DNA from: Lycorma delicatula | Lineage: Eukaryota; Arthropoda; Insecta; Hemiptera; Fulgoridae | Direction: 5' to 3' | Assembly: GCF_047948215.1 (NCBI RefSeq) | Contig: NC_134456.1 | Span: 76,932,515 to 76,996,514, forward strand | Length of the DNA: 64,000 nt | Shown here: piece after piece, positions 12,184 through 23,800 of the stretch | How positions within the stretch are numbered: the first letter of the stretch is position 1 | Layout: every line of letters starts with the position of its first letter | Translations under genes and position numbers: made by a program | Notes under the pieces: model-generated | Seen by the model: the letters and a program-made list of their open reading frames with translations, nothing else | Told to the model about the DNA's origin: nothing | Databases searched by the model: none

Positions 12184-12689
12184 GTGTGTTATATATATCT
12201 ATATTCTATAACATTTTCTATCAATAAAAGTGTTCAGTTTGGTTAAAATTTGTTTATTTATTTAATTTATGTTCATGATTTTGACTTCTTTTCTTTATAC
12301 TGCCAAGTATATATAATTAGTTTGAAAAAATAAATTTAAAATAACAGTTATTTTAAGAAGAGTGAAAATATCCCATTAAACAAAAGCGATGATTGTGCAG
12401 AATGTCTACTGGAATAATAATTTTCCACACAAAAAAAGTATGAAATTGTAACATTTCTTTAAAAAAAAAAATAAATGATAAAAACTCTTTATATACAATA
12501 AAAGTTACTATTTGAGCAAAATAAAAATTAATTTCAATTTATTCCAGACTTTTGTGTTACAAAGGTTTAAATATTTAAGATAATGTAATGATTCACTGAA
12601 TGTATACAGTCTAACAGAAATTTTTAGAATTACAAAACATGAAACCAGTAGATTTATTGGCAGATAATCAAGAAATGAGCAAACAAGAT

Positions 12690-12960
12690 AAAAGGTTAGG
12701 TGTGCTCAGGCACAGGATTTTGTTGTTCAATAATGTTTGGCCATATACTGGTGCTCAAGACCAAGATCTCTTCTCATCCATTGGCTGGGAACAAATGAAT
12801 AATTTTGCAAAAGCCTAATCTTAGCTCCAAGTGACTTTCACTTGTACCTGAATTTGAAACGAATCCTTGTTAATGTTGTAACAACAATTACAATTTCAAA
12901 AGAGCTATACAATACTGACTGACTTTACAGGCGGAATCATTTTATTAGAAAAAAAAAAAA
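12690..12960 (+). pseudogene. Mariner transposase scrap (second half)
   Basis: The translated plus strand gives GVLRHRILLFNNVWPY, TGAQDQDLFSSIGWEQM and, one shift later, a LQVTFT/FHLYLNLKR-like block. This corresponds to the mariner stretch that normally reads LLHDNARPHTA...FGWE...PPYSPDLAPSDFHLF..LK. The catalytic DNARPH has changed to NNVWPY, so the copy is dead. No termini were found. Confidence 0.6.
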
Positions 12961-15900
12961 AATACCCTACAGTATGGGTAGAAAAACTGTTTCTTGTAGT
13001 CATAAAATTGTTTAAAAATAAATCATGATTATTTTTTAATAATCTATAACATCACTTTCTTTACAAATGGACCTGGTACTATTCCAGATATATACTACTC
13101 ATTTACTCTTTGGTTTATAAACAAAATTCTAAAGTAATCCATTTTTAAAATTAGAATGACACAAAGAATATTTAAAAAAATAAATATATTCATAAATTTT
13201 TGAGAAAGTACAGAGCACATGAAGATTAGTAAAAAATTCCTGGAATGAGACAATGGTGCTGATAAGAATTATACTGAATGATTGCATATCTTGTTAGACA
13301 AGCTTTGTTTGAGAAACTATAACATGAAAACTGAGGATACTTTCTTTTATAAACCAAATATATTTGGAGGAACTTGTGTTGAGACATTTTTGTGGAATGT
13401 TGTAACTCAAACAGCATGCAGGTAATTTGTTTGAACTACCTACCCAAGATCAGAATTTTTGTGGTAAAGAATTAGTAGCCAATTTTTAAAAGTTTTAAAA
13501 ACGATACAGATGTATAAAAATGGCTTAATAATTCTAAAAAATGTGTTCCTTTATTCAAACAACAAAAAATAAATAAATTAAAGACAAACTCGCAATTGTT
13601 TACATTATGACATACAGCACAATCATGAACTTGTGATTATGGCAAAAGGTATCAGGGCCTTAGTCATGAAATGTATCAGGATATATTCAAGTTTTGGGAT
13701 GTTCTGTTAATGTCATTAATTGCTGGCAATACAACTTTAGAACTAACTTGAAATTCAGATATTGTAATAACTACATATCGGCACTCCTTTGAGTACAGAT
13801 ATGCTTCTTGAAGTTAAAGTGTTATAAAAGAAATGATATTATGATGTATCTGTTATGTCATACATCGTATAAAGAGGTTACTGTTACACTTTATATGCAA
13901 AATCTGAACCATTTCTAAGAAAGTACAGAAATCCTTGGTCAAGAAAAGATTCTGAATATACTGTAAAAACTTCAGACCTGAAAAAAATTGAGTGATTCCT
14001 GGATTTTTGATATGCTGAAAGTAGGGTTTTTAAATCATTGGAACAACTTTATAACTTGAAATTAAAAAAAAATCAGAAACAGATTTATCTGCCATCTAAA
14101 AAATGTCTTAGATTGCTTTAATGATAAAAAACATAAATGGAGCAAATGCACATAAGTAAATTAAAGTACAGGAAACAGGTCAATCTGACAAACCTTTCTA
14201 TGTTGACCACTGAAAAAACTATTTTAAATACAATTTCTTATATATCACTTTTGCATTAATTAGCTATTTCTGTAACTTGAGACTATAGTATTTAATTAGT
14301 TATTATTTACTTAAGAGCTAATTTATTACGTTCTGTTATCTTACACCTGCCATTATACTAAAAAATAGAAAGTGCATAAAATATTTAAAAAAAAAACAAT
14401 TTTATGAAAAGCATTTATTTAGTGTAACCAGTTCTAACACAAGTTGAATCAACGAATGTTAATTTTTTATAATGAATGTTAATTGTAAGATAATGAGTTG
14501 GTTATTATAACTTATTAAGTTCACACACTTAATATTTGGAGAACAAAATATTTTCATGAAAATGTATAGTACAATATGCTGTTTGTAAAAAGTAACTGAG
14601 CTAACTATCTCTTTCATGACTGTTACAGTTTTTGTATTAGATATTTGAAGTTTTCTGTCAGAATATTTATTCAGTTAATTTTCTTGAGTTATTTACTATT
14701 TACGTAATGCATTAAAAACAATGTATTAATTCTTTCCAACAATAACAGTTTGATAACTTTAAATTTATAAAAAAATGTTTTCCACTTCATCTTTTTTTTA
14801 ATTAGATAAGTGATCAGTGGTTAATTCTGTACTAGACATCCAACTGGACTGGATCATTAAAATTTAAACAACTGAATCTAGTTTAGGAGGAAAAAGAAAA
14901 AATATAGATAATATACAAAAAATAAAAATGTATTGAATGCAACAGTGTATTTGCTAGTGTCACGGGTTATATGGTTCCAAACATTTAGTCACCTATACAC
15001 ATACCATCTTTAGTTTATTTATTATTTCTTGCTTTAAAAGATCATATTTTTCATTAAATTAGTTAGCAATTTTGACAATATGGTATCAGCATGCCAAAAA
15101 TCTATTCACAGACACCATTATACTAAAATATTACCAGAAAAGTAAAATAAAAACAATAATCGAGATACGATTTCATAAATGAAAGTGAATACTTAAAAAA
15201 AGTGCATTTGTATTACAGAATGTTGAGTAAATCCCATTTCAAGGGAATGATAATATACAAATTACATAAAGTAGTAGTATTTTTCAGAACTGTTTTATTT
15301 CTACTTCAGAAAACTTACGTATATAAGAAATTTAAAACTAATATCTGATCAAATAAATTTCACTACTATACAAAAAAGGATTCATCGAGACACAAAAGCA
15401 TTCTGAATAAATGTTTGCCAGCATAATGCTACAGGTTTATAAAATTTAAACTTAATTCTAACACAAGGAATGGAAACTTATTCAAGAATACAAAGCTCTA
15501 AAAAAAAGATGTATACTGATTGTTAAAGAATATGTTTGTTATAAATATACCTAAGTCAACCATGACTTTTATGGTGTGTTTTCATAAAACAAAACGGTCT
15601 ACATAGTAATTCATAAATATGTTTTTCTACATTAACAATATGACAATAAACCAGGAACTTAAATCGTACTTAAAGAACGACTGATTTTGAACACAGTATT
15701 TCTTGATTTATTTGTCATTAAGAACACCAATAAAGATTTTTATTTACTGTAATTATTGAAATATGGTACACATTTTAAATGTGGATTGTCCAAAAAGCAA
15801 GTTTTGCTGCAAATCGCCAGTTGCCATTTTTTTACCTGACCCGTGTTTGAAAGACAAAGAGTCTTTACATTGAATTTTTTTATGTTTAAGGTTGTTATAA

Positions 15901-17698
15901 ATTAAATCAAACCTTTCTGTTCAATAAATGAAATCACATGGTTGTTATAAATTTGTAGTTGATCAAATGGCTTAGTAAATGATAAATCAGGTCGATAATA
16001 TATTTTCTTTAATATTACAAATATACAGAGTAGCAGAATTCACTGATGGATTAGTGAAGTATAATGTGATGAATGAAAGAATGGGTTATAAGATGGGTTT
16101 TGATTTTAATGAAGGATAAGAGAAAATACATTATATGATGAAGATCAGCTGCTCATGTGTGTGTGTGTATGTAAAATAATATCCGGTCATATAATTTTTT
16201 TCAATAAAGAAATTTTATGTAAATTACAATTTCTACACTTTCCGTAGAGTTACTTGAAATTTCATGATTATGCTGCATGAAATTATCATATACCATTTGA
16301 ATTATTAAAACATTTATCGCTGATCACCGAGTTACCAGGCAACTCACAAAGACAAACACATGAACAAGTACCTGGCTGGTGTTTTGACATTTTCAACATG
16401 TTACCAGAAATGAAATGACAGGTAATGAGATAAGGTGTCTCATGTTATACCTGAATCAACATTATAATGCTTACAATGGAAGTAACCATCTTTATGACAA
16501 AAACAAGAATTAACATATGTTCTCAATAACGATCATTGAGCTCTACATTCCATGACAAATAATATGTAACAGAATTGCTCCTTGATAATGGTTCGCTAAA
16601 CTTGGAATAAATTATGCAAGATCTAATAACATCATACAGATGTAAGGAACTGTTTCACTCTTTCCCACCAACACTGCTTTGGCACTTAACAATTACTTCC
16701 TGTAACTATACTTTAAGAAAAACTTTTTCCTCTGAGAAATCAAAGGGGCCAGTGTTTAGATTATGCTAATAAAATAAAAAATAAAGTAAAAAAATAGTAC
16801 AGACAGCTGATTTCTATAATTTGTATACAAAAGCTTATTCTGAACTTTAATATGTGTTTCATTAACAGTGGAGACTATTTTAAAAATAGTTAAAAGATTT
16901 TAGAATTTGATAAAAATATAAAGTTTTAAATACGATTTGTCTTTTACAACAGATTAAAAAAAAACTTGCTTTCTGAACAATTCTTTTATTATACTGGAAA
17001 TGTAAATGCCAAGAAAAATTTTAAACATTAAAACTATTTTAATGAATAATATATATTTTACAGACAAGAACATGAAAATAAAACTTACAAATATGAACAA
17101 CAAATACCTTTACTGAATTAAAGATTTTACAAAAAGCAAACTGAAAAACATTGCAACTTCATATCTTTGGCAAAAATTATATACATCACATTCATAAATC
17201 TTTTGAAATTTGAAAAATATACAACATTAATATTTCTTAAAATCATATGTATGTAACATAAATTAATAACAAACAATTCTTGATAAAAATACATTAATAA
17301 GAAATAAAACAATATTTAAATATACAACAAAATATAAATACACAATATATGTGAATATTTCATATACCATTATTTTAAAGTATGCATAAATATAATATAC
17401 AACTCCATATATATATATATATAAATATTATTTTTTATTAAGTAAATGGCATTTTATTAACAATTAAAAATACACACACATACAAAAAAGATATATTTTT
17501 ATAAAGAGCTAACAATATTATTTTGATTTTATTGAAAAAATAGCAAAGCGAATGATATAAAATAGTATATGCCATTTCTATATGGAAGATCTGTAATATT
17601 AATTCATATTAACACTATTTTCCTATTTTTAAAAATATATAAAATATTAATAGAAATATCACTTTTTCATATTTTTATAAACATACTTTAATGACAAT
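12961..17698. other. 4.7 kb of featureless AT-rich intergenic DNA
   Basis: Only short chance frames occur here. I looked for transposase, RT, SINE and inverted-repeat signals and saw none I could support. (TA)n and (CA)n patches lie near 17405-17420 and 17470. This is the 3' flank of the MROH1-like gene. Confidence 0.5.
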
Positions 17699-17704
17699 TT
17701 TATT
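17699..17704 (-). terminator. Polyadenylation signal AATAAA of MROH1-like gene
   Basis: On the minus strand AATAAA lies about 26 bases after the TAG stop, inside AAAATAAAATTG. The position is right for a short 3' UTR. More AT-rich alternatives lie further downstream. Confidence 0.55.
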
Positions 17705-17729
17705 TTAATTACACATAAATGTTCTGTTA

Positions 17730-17878
17730 CTAAGGTACAAACAGAATTGAGAGTGCATATGATGCTTTACATCTTACCTCTTTTTCGGAATCTTTAATTA
17801 ACTGTAAAAGTTTACAAGTTATAGCATCTAACGCCACATGATTTCGAATTTCTTGTGGTGAATTACTGTAAATCAGAC
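17730..17878 (-). CDS. MROH1: MROH1-like terminal exon O with stop
   Basis: Residues 685-733 and stop TAG (17730-17732). GLIYSNSPQEI and NHVALDAITCKLLQLIKDSE end in KEVRCKASYALSILFVP. A GTAAGA sequence inside GAGGTAAGATGT looks like a donor. The frame past it is still HEAT-like (EVR.KAS.AL..LF) and ends where vertebrate MROH1 ends, so I read through it. Acceptor TTTTAG. Confidence 0.85.
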
Positions 17879-20800
17879 CTAAAACATGAAAAAGGATACA
17901 CAGAATACTATTATAACGTTTAACGAAATATAACATTGCTATATTTACATCCTCCTTGTTTGTAACCAGAAAACTGAAGTATCTAAACATTTGGTGAATT
18001 GAATATTATCAAAGGTCCTAGAGCGCTAACAAATATTATAAGATTATAATAGACAAAAAAAGAAATCTGATAAGAAATATCAACGTAGTTTATTATTTAG
18101 AATCTTCATTTGATGAGTAAGATTGCTTTCGTCTATATCTTATAATTCAATTTACAAATAAAATAAAAAAAAAAAAAGAATAAGTAAAACATATAAAAAT
18201 ACTACATATATAACACAATGATAAAAATTTTGAAATTAAATACCACAAACAAGAGAAGGACTTAAAACTTAAGATTTAAAAAAAAAAAATTAAGATCAAG
18301 CCTAATTTACTGCTGAGCATATAAATTGATATGGTAAACAATAGTGTCATTATAGTTAATTATATGATCAGCAAAAAGCTGGCCAGTAAGGTCTTCATAA
18401 TTCCACTGTTCATAATTCTTCATAATTCTACAGTGAAGAGTAGCTATAAAAAATGAATAACTTTTGATAATTTAAACAAGAAATTTTATGAATAACAGTG
18501 TTTTATGTTAATAACTTTATCTTGCATTTCTGAATAATAAGTAAATATACCTTATACAGGGCGTTTCATAATGTTCTTCGGAGATTCGAAAATTCATTAA
18601 CAAAAAACTATTTCACTCATAAGAATAAAACTTGAAGTACTTGAAGTACTGTATGAAACAGTACTTCAAATAGTTTTTTCCACATATACTAGGCAGTTAG
18701 TAAACCATTTGCTCGCTAGGCGTCGACAGTAGAGAAAATGGCTGCCATGGGAAGCGAGAAGTCATTTTGTGTGTTAGAATTTCACTTGTCAAAGTCAGTA
18801 ATTTCTGTGCAACGTGCGCTTTGGTTGAAATTTCATAAGGAGCCACCAAGTGACAATTCAATTCTTGCATGGTATAAACAATTCAGTGAAACCTGTTGCT
18901 TGTGCAAGCGAAAATCAACTGGTGGTTCATCAACCTCAGAAGTCAATGTCGAACGTGTGTGTGCAACTTTAATTCGCAGCCCGTCAAAATTGACTGCAGC
19001 TGCAGGCAGAGAATTAGGAATTTTGAAAACAACAGTGTGGAGAGTTCTCCGTAAACGTTTATTATGGAAACCGTACCATCTTCAATTAATCCAGCGTCTT
19101 TCTGATGGAGATAAAACACGTGGGCTCGATTTTTGTTTACAGTTACAGGAAAAGATGTTAGATGAAGGTTTTCTAAACAAGATAATTTTCAGCGATGAAG
19201 CTACTTTCCGTATTAGCGGCAAAGTAAACTGTCATAATGTGCGAGTTTGGGGAACTGAAAACCCACACGCTTATGTGGACACATTCGGGATTCTCCGAAA
19301 GTAAATGTTTTTTGTGCGATCTCTTGTGAGGCAATATATGGGCAGTTTTTTTTATGGAAACGACATTACCTGCATGATATACCTGGATATGTTACAATTA
19401 TGGCTTATGCCTCAGCTACTCAACGACTTCATTTTCCAGCAAGATGGTTGTCCTGCCCATTTTCATAACGAGGTTCGACAGTACCTTAACACAACATTAC
19501 CTCGGCGCTGGATAGGACGTGCGTCTGAAGAAGACCAACACATTATGCTGTGGCCACCAAGATCACCAGACCTCACGTCATGTGATTTCTTTCTCTGGGG
19601 TTACGTGAAAGATAAGGTGTTTATCACACCAATGCCGCACGATATCGCTGAGCTAAAGGATCGCATAATCAATGCAATTAACTCAATCAATGAAATTGAA
19701 AATGACATGTTAGAACGAGTTTGGCAAGAGCTAGACTTTCGTGTTGATGTGTGCCGTGTCACCAGAGGAGCACATATTGAACATTTATAGATTTTAACAA
19801 AAACTATTTGAGTCCCTGCATAACCTTGTAGAACTTTCATTTAGGTAAGTGAAATACTTTTTTTGTACTGAATTTTTGTAACTCCTAAGAATATTATGAA
19901 ACGCCCTGTATTTAATCCTATAGTAATATCAATTACACCAGTTTAATTGTTGCTTTCTTGTCAGATCCTATAGGTGATTTAAAAAATTTCTCCCTGAAGA
20001 GGTTTAAGATTGTCTAACCAACAGATCAAATATTTGCCTACGTGATAAATATGAGGTTTTCTATCTTTACTGTATTAGATCTATAAGATTTTTTTTAAAG
20101 AACCATATGCTTGGAGATTCTTAGGAATTGATTACACAATCAAATTTAATTTCTACATAATCTTGTTGAAAATTTTTCAACAGCAAAACCACTCAGAAAA
20201 CAACTGAATTGGATTTATTAACTGCAGTACAAGGTGCATAAAAATTAGATAAAATAACTAATTACAACACAAAACTAAAACTTGAACTACTTATCCTCAA
20301 ATCTGAAACTTAAAATTAGTGCTTACTTAAAAGTGCTTATCTAAAAAAACAAAAATTTTTATTTTTTACATCTGTAGCAGTCAGCATGAAATTAAAAATA
20401 TCAAACACTTATTCTTATAACCCTTAAATAGGTGCCAATATCAAAAAGTCAAAACTTCAAGAATAGAATAAGTGTAATTTTAATTTCACTGGTGCAGATA
20501 TTTATGTCAGTTTTATTGATTTTTTTTTAAAGTTTATTATATTTAAACTTTTATTTTCATTTATTTAAATGGTTAGATGATCTATAAAGCCATGTAAAAA
20601 AAGTCAGTTGCACGAAATACAAAAGCGGAAAACATGTAGTAGCTTCATAAAAACTAAAAAAATGGAGAGAAATAATGAAAAGAGACTGTTACTGAGTATT
20701 AAACTAAGACTCTCTAAAACTACTGAAATGACAACAGACTATACAGAGTGATTCAGGAGTATAGGGCAATACTTTGACAACTCATTCTACAGGCTAAAAA

Positions 20801-23800
20801 TAAGGAAAAAGTTCATATAAACATATGTCCGAAAATGCTTCGTTAGTGAGTTATACAGAGTGAAAGATTTCGCCCGAGTTTCAGTTCGTCCGGGTAAATT
20901 AACGCTTTCCGAAATTCTGGGAAGGCCAATTAAGGGGCAAATTCAATGTTTCTTATGGTTTTTGAGCTTGGAAATTGAAAAAAAATAGGTCCTAGAACTG
21001 TATCTCTCTTAGTTTCTACGATATCCCATGTAAAACGCCAAAAATTGGGTCAAAAACAATTTTTTTTACGTTTGACGTACAATAACGTTGTTAAATTGGC
21101 AATAAATCATACATTTTTTAAACATAAATTGTAGAGAATTAAATTATAAGAAGATTGATGTAAATAATGTCAACAGAAAACAAATCAAATTTTAAATATG
21201 TCAACTTTTATTAACAACAAAACAGATTAATTTTTAACAGATTGAAAAAACTTTTTCGTTATGTACAGTAGAAAATAACTGGAGGAAGAAAGAATACTTA
21301 CTGTTTTTTATGATAATGATAAAATGCTGCTTACAAGTAGTATTTCATGTGGTTTAATAACTTTCAAAAATGCCACCGTTGTGTTCAATGCACTTTTCAA
21401 TGCGTTGTACTAGATTTTGTGTTGCGAGTCCAATGGTATCTTTGCGTTCCTTGATTATAGCTGCAGTGTTGAGAATGCAAGCAATCAGTTCATCGCATGT
21501 GTCTACTTTTTGCTTGTAAACCTTATTTTTCAACCATCCCCACAAACAATAATCCAACGGAGTGAGGTCTGGGGATCTCGGTGGCCAATTAACCGGCCCT
21601 CCACGTCCTATCCAATTACCAGCAAACTTTTCATCAAGACATACTTCAATAATGTAATGTGTAGGAGCTCCATCAAGTTGAAATACATTTCAATTCGTTT
21701 TGCTAAGAGGATATTTTCCAGCAACATAATAAATTCATTACGCAAAAATTCCAGATAATTTCTCCCTGTGACACGATGTTGTAGTACGAAAGGACCAGTT
21801 AATTGGTTATCTAAGATACCACACCAAACATTCACTGAAAATCGTTGCTGGAAATTTTTTTCCAATGTAGCATGTGGGTTTTGCGCATTCCGTGTGTTGT
21901 TTATTCCATTACGAGTGAAAGTAGCTTCATCCGAAAATAGTATAAATGGAATTAAATATTGATTCCTATTAACCCATTGACAAAACTGGAGCCGGCTGGT
22001 GTAGTCACCAGGCTGGAGATGTTGCACTTTCTGAATATAAAAAAGATGTATTATTTAATGTCCTCCATTCTCTACTTTGTGAAATATTGAACCGTGTTGC
22101 AATTAATCGTGTGCTCGTTGCCAGACTACGTTGAACCATCTGCAGAATGTTTTCACCTTCATCAGCATGATTTGCTTGTCGCTCAGATGAAATATGAGCG
22201 CCGCTGGAAAGTGTACAATTCTCACGAAGATTATTAAAAATTCTAATTAATATTTTACGATTTGGTACAACACGACCAGGATACCTATGTCGATATTCTG
22301 TAACTGCTGCCGCAGCACTTCCATTGCAAAATCCATAGATGAAAATCATGTCGGCATATTCAGCATTAGTGAAGATACGTGGCATTTTTCAAAACAAAAC
22401 TAAACAGAATTTCACTTTCAGCAGACTTGATTTTTATGCACTGTAAAATGAATACAAAATTACACTTCTTAACAGTTTTCTGAAATTTTTATGATAAGAT
22501 TTTGACGTAATACTGCAAACACCTGATTGATCAGGGAAAGGATTTAACACATTTCAACAATTAACTGACAACAATGAGTAATATTAAACTAATTGTGATT
22601 AAAAATCGGTGTTGCCAACATGTTTTCTGTAGGTCTAAAATTATTGTACTTGCTAGACACATCTGTTTTCTTTTTTTGTAACACTTTCTTCTAAGTTTTC
22701 ATCGGTTTTGTTGTTAATAAGAGTCAACATGTTTAAAATTGTATTTGTTTTCTGTTGACATTATTTACATCAATGTTCTTATAATTAAATTCTCTACAAT
22801 TTATGTTTAAAAAATGTATGATTTATTGCCTATTTAACAAGTTTATTGTACCTTAAACGTAAAAAAATGTGTTTTTTGACCCTATTTTTGGTGTTTTACA
22901 TGGGGTATTTAACTAAGAGAGATACAGTTCTGGGACCTATTTTTTTCGATTTCCCACCTCAAAAACCATAAGAAACAATTGAATTTGCTCCTTAATTGAC
23001 CTTCCCAGAATTTCAGAAAGCGTTAATTTACCCGGAGAAACTGAAACTCGGGCGAAATCTTTCATCCTGTATAACTCGCTAACGAAGCGTTTTCAGACAT
23101 ATGTTTATATGAACCTTTTTCTTATTTTTAGCCTGTAGAATGACTTGTCAAAGTATTGCCTTAACCTCCTGAATCACCCTGTATATCATTAACTAAAACA
23201 ATGAGAAAAATTTGATAATAAAAAAATCTCAAATTCACTACACAGAATGTCATTTTTCATTAAGAAATCTTTGCACTTAAATTATCTGAAAAGATAATCA
23301 CAAGAAGACAATCAAAGAATCTTTTTCAAGATGTGAAGATAATTATTGAAAATTGTCCATTTGATAATGAAACAGGCATAAAAACAAAGTTTTTATTTGA
23401 GAACTAACTCATTTTTTTGGCCTGTTAAAAATATTATTTAAATAAAATTTGATATATAAAGTGGTATAAAGTTGTCACTGAAAACTAACGATACCATATT
23501 ATTAAAAATTAAAAAAAGAATTTAACTAAGTAATGTTTTCCAATTGCACACAAACTGATAAACAGGAGTTTGTTTTCAATTTTAATAATAAACAAAGAAA
23601 AAACTATGCTAACTAGTTGTGAAATAAATTTGAAAACAGAGAAAAAAATAGTAAAAAAAATATCCAAAACTAGATGATTATTTTGACTGTTAAGCCACCA
23701 TCATCAATATATACTGAGGAATTAATAAGAAATGCCTTTATACTGCTTCTTTAGCAAGCAGGAAGCATACCAACCGATATGCTCACAATTTTCTTGTTTT

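Larger units (their letters stand above)
9321..12566 (+). mobile_element. Decayed piggyBac-type transposon
   Basis: TTAA at 9317-9320 is directly followed by CCCTTTATAG, the usual CCC(T/A)-type piggyBac start. A TTAA at 12567-12570 preceded by ...TACAAAGGT gives a plausible, poorly conserved right end, for a length of about 3.2 kb. The interior carries piggyBac transposase remnants (see 10201-12058). The left end is moderately supported. The right end rests only on the TTAA and a short CCTTT-like match. Confidence 0.55.
20744..23181 (-). mobile_element. DD34D transposon with ~480-bp inverted repeats
   Basis: The ends CAG(A/G)GTGATTCAGGAG pair with each other and are flanked by TA (20742-20743, 23182-23183). 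The inverted repeats run inward for about 480 bp (20744-21223 and 22705-23181), with small differences. A minus-strand transposase of about 345 residues lies between them. Tc1/mariner elements normally have TIRs of 20-250 bp, so arms this long are unusual. The element sits within the last MROH1 intron, with its transposase in the same orientation as the gene. Confidence 0.88.

Noticed and set aside
17771..17778. GTAAGA donor-like site inside the last MROH1 exon
   Set aside because: The frame beyond it continues a typical HEAT helix and stops where the family ends, with a polyadenylation signal just after it.
21417..21962. Plus-strand frames of 64-113 codons
   Set aside because: Antisense to the minus-strand DD34D transposase.
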